Shown here piece after piece: positions 61,856-64,000 of a DNA stretch of 64,000 nucleotides; the stretch's first letter is position 1, and each line of letters starts with the position of its first letter. The notes below the pieces were generated by a model. The model saw nothing but the letters and a program-made list of their open reading frames with translations. It ran no database searches and was not told the DNA's origin. The stretch lies in the NCBI GenBank assembly GCA_964398055.1, contig CAYNLK010000030.1, positions 10,780-74,779 of the forward strand. The letters are read 5' to 3'. The position numbers were made by a program, and so were the translations under genes. The stretch is from CAYNLK01 sp964398055 (GTDB taxonomy: Bacteria; Chloroflexota; Anaerolineae; 4572-78; J111).

Positions 61856-62116
61856 ATGCAATCTATTCTAAAAATCTTCGTCAGAGACGACTGCTCCGGT
61901 TGTGTTGAGGCGCAGCGAATAGCTGCCTGGGTAACTCAGGAATTTCCTCAGCTCAAGGTGGAACTCATCGATATCGGTAATCCGCAAATGATTGTGCCTG
62001 ATTCAGTCTTTGCCACCCCCACTTATATGCTTAAAAACCGCATTGTCTCGCTGGGTAATCCCAGCTTAGCTGAAGTGGTCCGTTGGGTCACAGAGGCGGC
62101 CCAACCTTCAGGTTAA
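61856..62116 (+). CDS. Thioredoxin-fold small protein (CSGC)
   Basis: An 86-residue protein with a CxxC motif (C13-S-G-C16) near the N-terminus and a compact thioredoxin/glutaredoxin-like pattern, including the cis-Pro-type ATPTYML segment. It is likely a redox or metal-handling protein. ATG at 61856 is used; longer frames run into the MITE. The Crp-family gene follows after 16 bp, so redox control of that regulator is possible (inference). Confidence 0.65.
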   Translation: MQSILKIFVRDDCSGCVEAQRIAAWVTQEFPQLKVELIDIGNPQMIVPDSVFATPTYMLKNRIVSLGNPSLAEVVRWVTEAAQPSG

Positions 62117-62132
62117 CAGCAGGAGCAAAGCT

Positions 62133-62804
62133 ATGGATGACCCTCAAAAGATTGATTATCTCCGGCAGGTTGACGTTTTTCAGAGCCTTTCCAAAGCCGA
62201 AATGGAGGAGATGGATCGCACGACTACCATGACTACCTGCCGGCGCGGCAAAATTTTTTACCAACCCGACGATACCAGCGAGGTGCTCTTCATCTTAAAA
62301 AAGGGTCATGTCCAACTTTACCGTATGTCCACTGAAGGCAAAAAGCTGGTTGTGGCCACTATCGACCCCGGCACCATTTTCGGTGAGATGGCCATCATTG
62401 GTCAGGGCTTGCACAACACCTTTGCCGAAGCGGTCGACGATTGCCTGTTGTGCGTGATGAGCCGCCACGACGTGGAACGACTCATTTTAAGTAAACCGGC
62501 CGTGGCGCTCCATTTTATGGAGGTTATGGCTAACCGTTTGCGTCAGGCGGAAGCCCGGCTGGAAGAGATGGCCTTTAAGAGTATTCCGGCTCGTTTAGCC
62601 AGCCTGTTGCTGTACCTGCGGCAGGAACAGGGTGATCGTATTAGCGGCTACACCCACCAGGATTTGGCCGAAGCGATTGGCACCTATCGCGAAACAACCA
62701 CTCAAACCCTGAACGAATTCAAAGCCAGCGCGTTGATTGAGATAGGCCGCAAGCGTATTGACATCCTTGATCCGGCCGGGTTGGCGGAAGTGGCGGCAAA
62801 ATAA
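62133..62804 (+). CDS. Crp/Fnr-family transcriptional regulator
   Basis: A 223-residue regulator: N-terminal cyclic-nucleotide-binding-like domain (about 10-130), dimerisation helix and C-terminal winged helix (about 150-223) with AEAIGTYRETTTQTLNEF recognition segment. The phosphate-binding cassette FGEMAIIGQGLHNTFAEA has Asn where cAMP-binding members have Arg, so it may respond to another signal. No FNR-type Cys cluster. AGGAGC lies 8 nt before the ATG. Confidence 0.92.
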   Translation: MDDPQKIDYLRQVDVFQSLSKAEMEEMDRTTTMTTCRRGKIFYQPDDTSEVLFILKKGHVQLYRMSTEGKKLVVATIDPGTIFGEMAIIGQGLHNTFAEAVDDCLLCVMSRHDVERLILSKPAVALHFMEVMANRLRQAEARLEEMAFKSIPARLASLLLYLRQEQGDRISGYTHQDLAEAIGTYRETTTQTLNEFKASALIEIGRKRIDILDPAGLAEVAAK

Positions 62805-62854
62805 AAAGATCTTCGGGTCATTTGGGTTTGTTTTGGTCAATAATTTGCAATTAA

Positions 62855-62885
62855 AAAGCCCCATCTCCATTGAGGATGGGGCTTT
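62855..62885. terminator. Bidirectional intrinsic terminator
   Basis: AAAGCCCCATC (62855-62865) pairs perfectly with GATGGGGCTTT (62875-62885) across a 9-nt loop, between convergent genes. Confidence 0.9.
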
Positions 62886-62903
62886 AAACTGATCAGAACC
62901 AAC

Positions 62904-63356
62904 TCATAACCGCTGTTTTAACGGGACAAATAATAGACCGGTCACCGCTCCATAAATCACGTGGCCAAGCAAACTCATCCACTGGGGGCCGCCGATCACA
63001 AAAACCATCTGGGTCATACCCAACATGAGCGGCATCAGAATCAGAGCGCCCAGAATCCACCAGACTATACCATAAACTCCACCGCCAATAATAGCTGTGG
63101 CCCAACCGGAAGGTAGACGGGTGGCAATAACCCCAAAGGTTGCCCCAATAAAGGCGCTGATAATCATATGGACAATGAAGCCAACAATGGCACTCTCTTG
63201 CCTGGCGAGCATACCGACCATTGGCAACATCCCCATCATGCCCATCATCACCCCAAAAACCAGCCCGCCGCCCAGTCCGGCGACAGCCCCCGCCTTGATG
63301 GCGGTTGTCATTGAACTGCCCTGCGCTTGCATTGAATGATTAGTGGTTGTCGACAT
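62904..63356 (-). CDS. Small multi-pass membrane protein
   Basis: A 150-residue protein with four membrane helices and a Gly-rich N-terminal segment; similar to small uncharacterised membrane proteins of the DUF6789/YagU-like type, by composition only. The ATG at 63356 is chosen because GAGGAG is about 7 nt upstream; an earlier in-frame start adds an unlikely 47-residue tail. Function unknown. Confidence 0.65.
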   Translation of the reverse strand: MSTTTNHSMQAQGSSMTTAIKAGAVAGLGGGLVFGVMMGMMGMLPMVGMLARQESAIVGFIVHMIISAFIGATFGVIATRLPSGWATAIIGGGVYGIVWWILGALILMPLMLGMTQMVFVIGGPQWMSLLGHVIYGAVTGLLFVPLKQRL

Positions 63357-63648
63357 TTTTGCTCTCCTCATTTCTTGTGCAATAGTGGCTCTCAATCCAG
63401 ACAGTTGAGAGCGTTGACTAATATTGAAACAATCATCATGGTAAGCGAACTGGATGATAAATTCAGTAGGCAATCTTACACTGAGGGGCATGACCATAAT
63501 TGCTTCTGCTTCAGCCCCTAGTAAAGAGATGATTTCAGGCCAGTATGGCGCTTCCGGGAAGGTGATTCTGAAAAATTATTGCGCCATCCTGGGCAGATGA
63601 GTTTGACAGTCTAACCGCACTGATGGCACAATGAAGGGGGAGGTCTGC

Positions 63649-63972
63649 ATGGCGGCTGATCTGGCAACGTTTTCCGCAAAAGTGATCGAAAACGTCGAGC
63701 AAGTCATCGTTGGCAAGCGGGAGCAGATCGAGCTGCTGCTGGTGGCGCTGCTGTGCCAGGGCCACGTGCTGCTAGAAGACGTGCCCGGCACCGGCAAAAC
63801 GATGCTGGCCCGCAGCATAGCCATCAGTATGGGCATCGGCTTCAAGCGCTTGCAATGCACGCCCGACCTGCTGCCCAGTGACATCACCGGCGTTTCGGTT
63901 TTTCTACAGTCCGAAGCTCGCTTTGAATTTCGGCCCGGCCCCGTTTTTGTCACCTTATTTTCGCCCGAATAG
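63649..63972 (+). pseudogene. MoxR-family AAA ATPase, broken after about 105 residues
   Basis: The frame starts well (GGGGGAGG 5 nt before the ATG) and encodes the MoxR N-terminal core with Walker A VPGTGKT (about 44-50) and the FEFRPGPVF segment that normally leads into the Walker B region. It then changes to an unrelated tail and stops at 63970-63972, before LADEIN-type residues. Intact members are about 310-330 residues. Because the break is 30 bp from the window edge, an assembly end or recent insertion cannot be excluded. Confidence 0.65.
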
Positions 63973-64000
63973 AGCCGGTTTCTATTTTTAGATAATTTTA

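Noticed and set aside
1..64000. tRNA, rRNA or tmRNA genes
   Set aside because: No T-loop-like GGTTCRANNCC with matching acceptor stems was seen in the intergenic regions.

Overview
The window is about 64 kb of chromosomal DNA at moderately high GC, with no rRNA, tRNA, prophage or CRISPR array that I can see. The gene set is typical of a filamentous or multicellular Chloroflexota lineage of the Anaerolineae/Ardenticatenia kind. Markers are SARP/BTAD-NB-ARC-TPR regulators, V4R and pentapeptide proteins, a DUF368 protein, a non-pyrrolysine MttB, secreted proteins with a short LPLL motif after the signal peptide, and long GAF/PP2C/STAS signalling genes. The lineage is an inference from gene content, not a search result.

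Layout. 1-8.3 kb: response regulator, V4R protein, FtsH, DUF368 lipid-carrier protein, MerR regulator with a DUF1232 protein, and a helicase-associated-domain protein with an apparently leaderless promoter. 8.3-21 kb: VOC protein, 759-residue pentapeptide solenoid, SARP regulator, FAD oxidase with SRPBCC protein, a Cys-rich secreted repeat protein, a CocE/NonD hydrolase and a MazF-type toxin-antitoxin pair with two matched palindromic operators. 21-28.6 kb: a peptide/opine-type ABC importer (fused DppD-DppF ATPase, two permeases, lipoprotein SBP) behind an MttB-family methyltransferase. 28.6-33 kb: a heterodimeric ABC exporter whose two subunit genes are separated by a small four-helix-bundle (S23) gene framed by inverted arrays of heptamers. 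33-41 kb: FtsB-like protein, divergent FHA-winged-helix and Ser/Thr kinase genes, a GH3-like protein lacking recognisable catalytic residues, hisS, nadK. 41-49 kb: B-box membrane protein, a soluble-adenylyl-cyclase-like giant, and a minus-strand set of GntR-cobalamin-binding regulator, LON-N protein and sigma factor. 49-61.3 kb: a minus-strand signalling cluster (HD protein, permease, cNMP-GAF4-histidine kinase, three receiver proteins, PP2C, STAS, RsbW-like kinase, MinD-like ATPase). 61.3-64 kb: a 139-bp MITE with a 9-bp target duplication, a thioredoxin-fold protein, a Crp-family regulator, a small membrane protein and a broken MoxR gene.

How the parts may work together. The most unusual item is the regulator at 47953-48918. 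It joins a GntR winged helix to a cobalamin-binding domain with an intact DxHxxG motif. Its gene is preceded by a perfect consensus promoter (TTGACA-N17-TATAAT) followed directly by three contiguous 10-bp direct repeats. This resembles the CarH/LitR light-switch logic with a different DNA-binding head, followed by a sigma factor in the same direction. A second theme is cyclic-nucleotide and partner-switching signalling: a cyclase with a split composite active site, a histidine kinase with a cNMP-binding input domain, and a PP2C/STAS/RsbW output set.

Several families of small inverted or tandem repeats sit at gene ends, and two of them supply the stop codon of the adjacent gene. Start codons were moved from the longest possible frame wherever a Shine-Dalgarno sequence or domain boundary argued for it.
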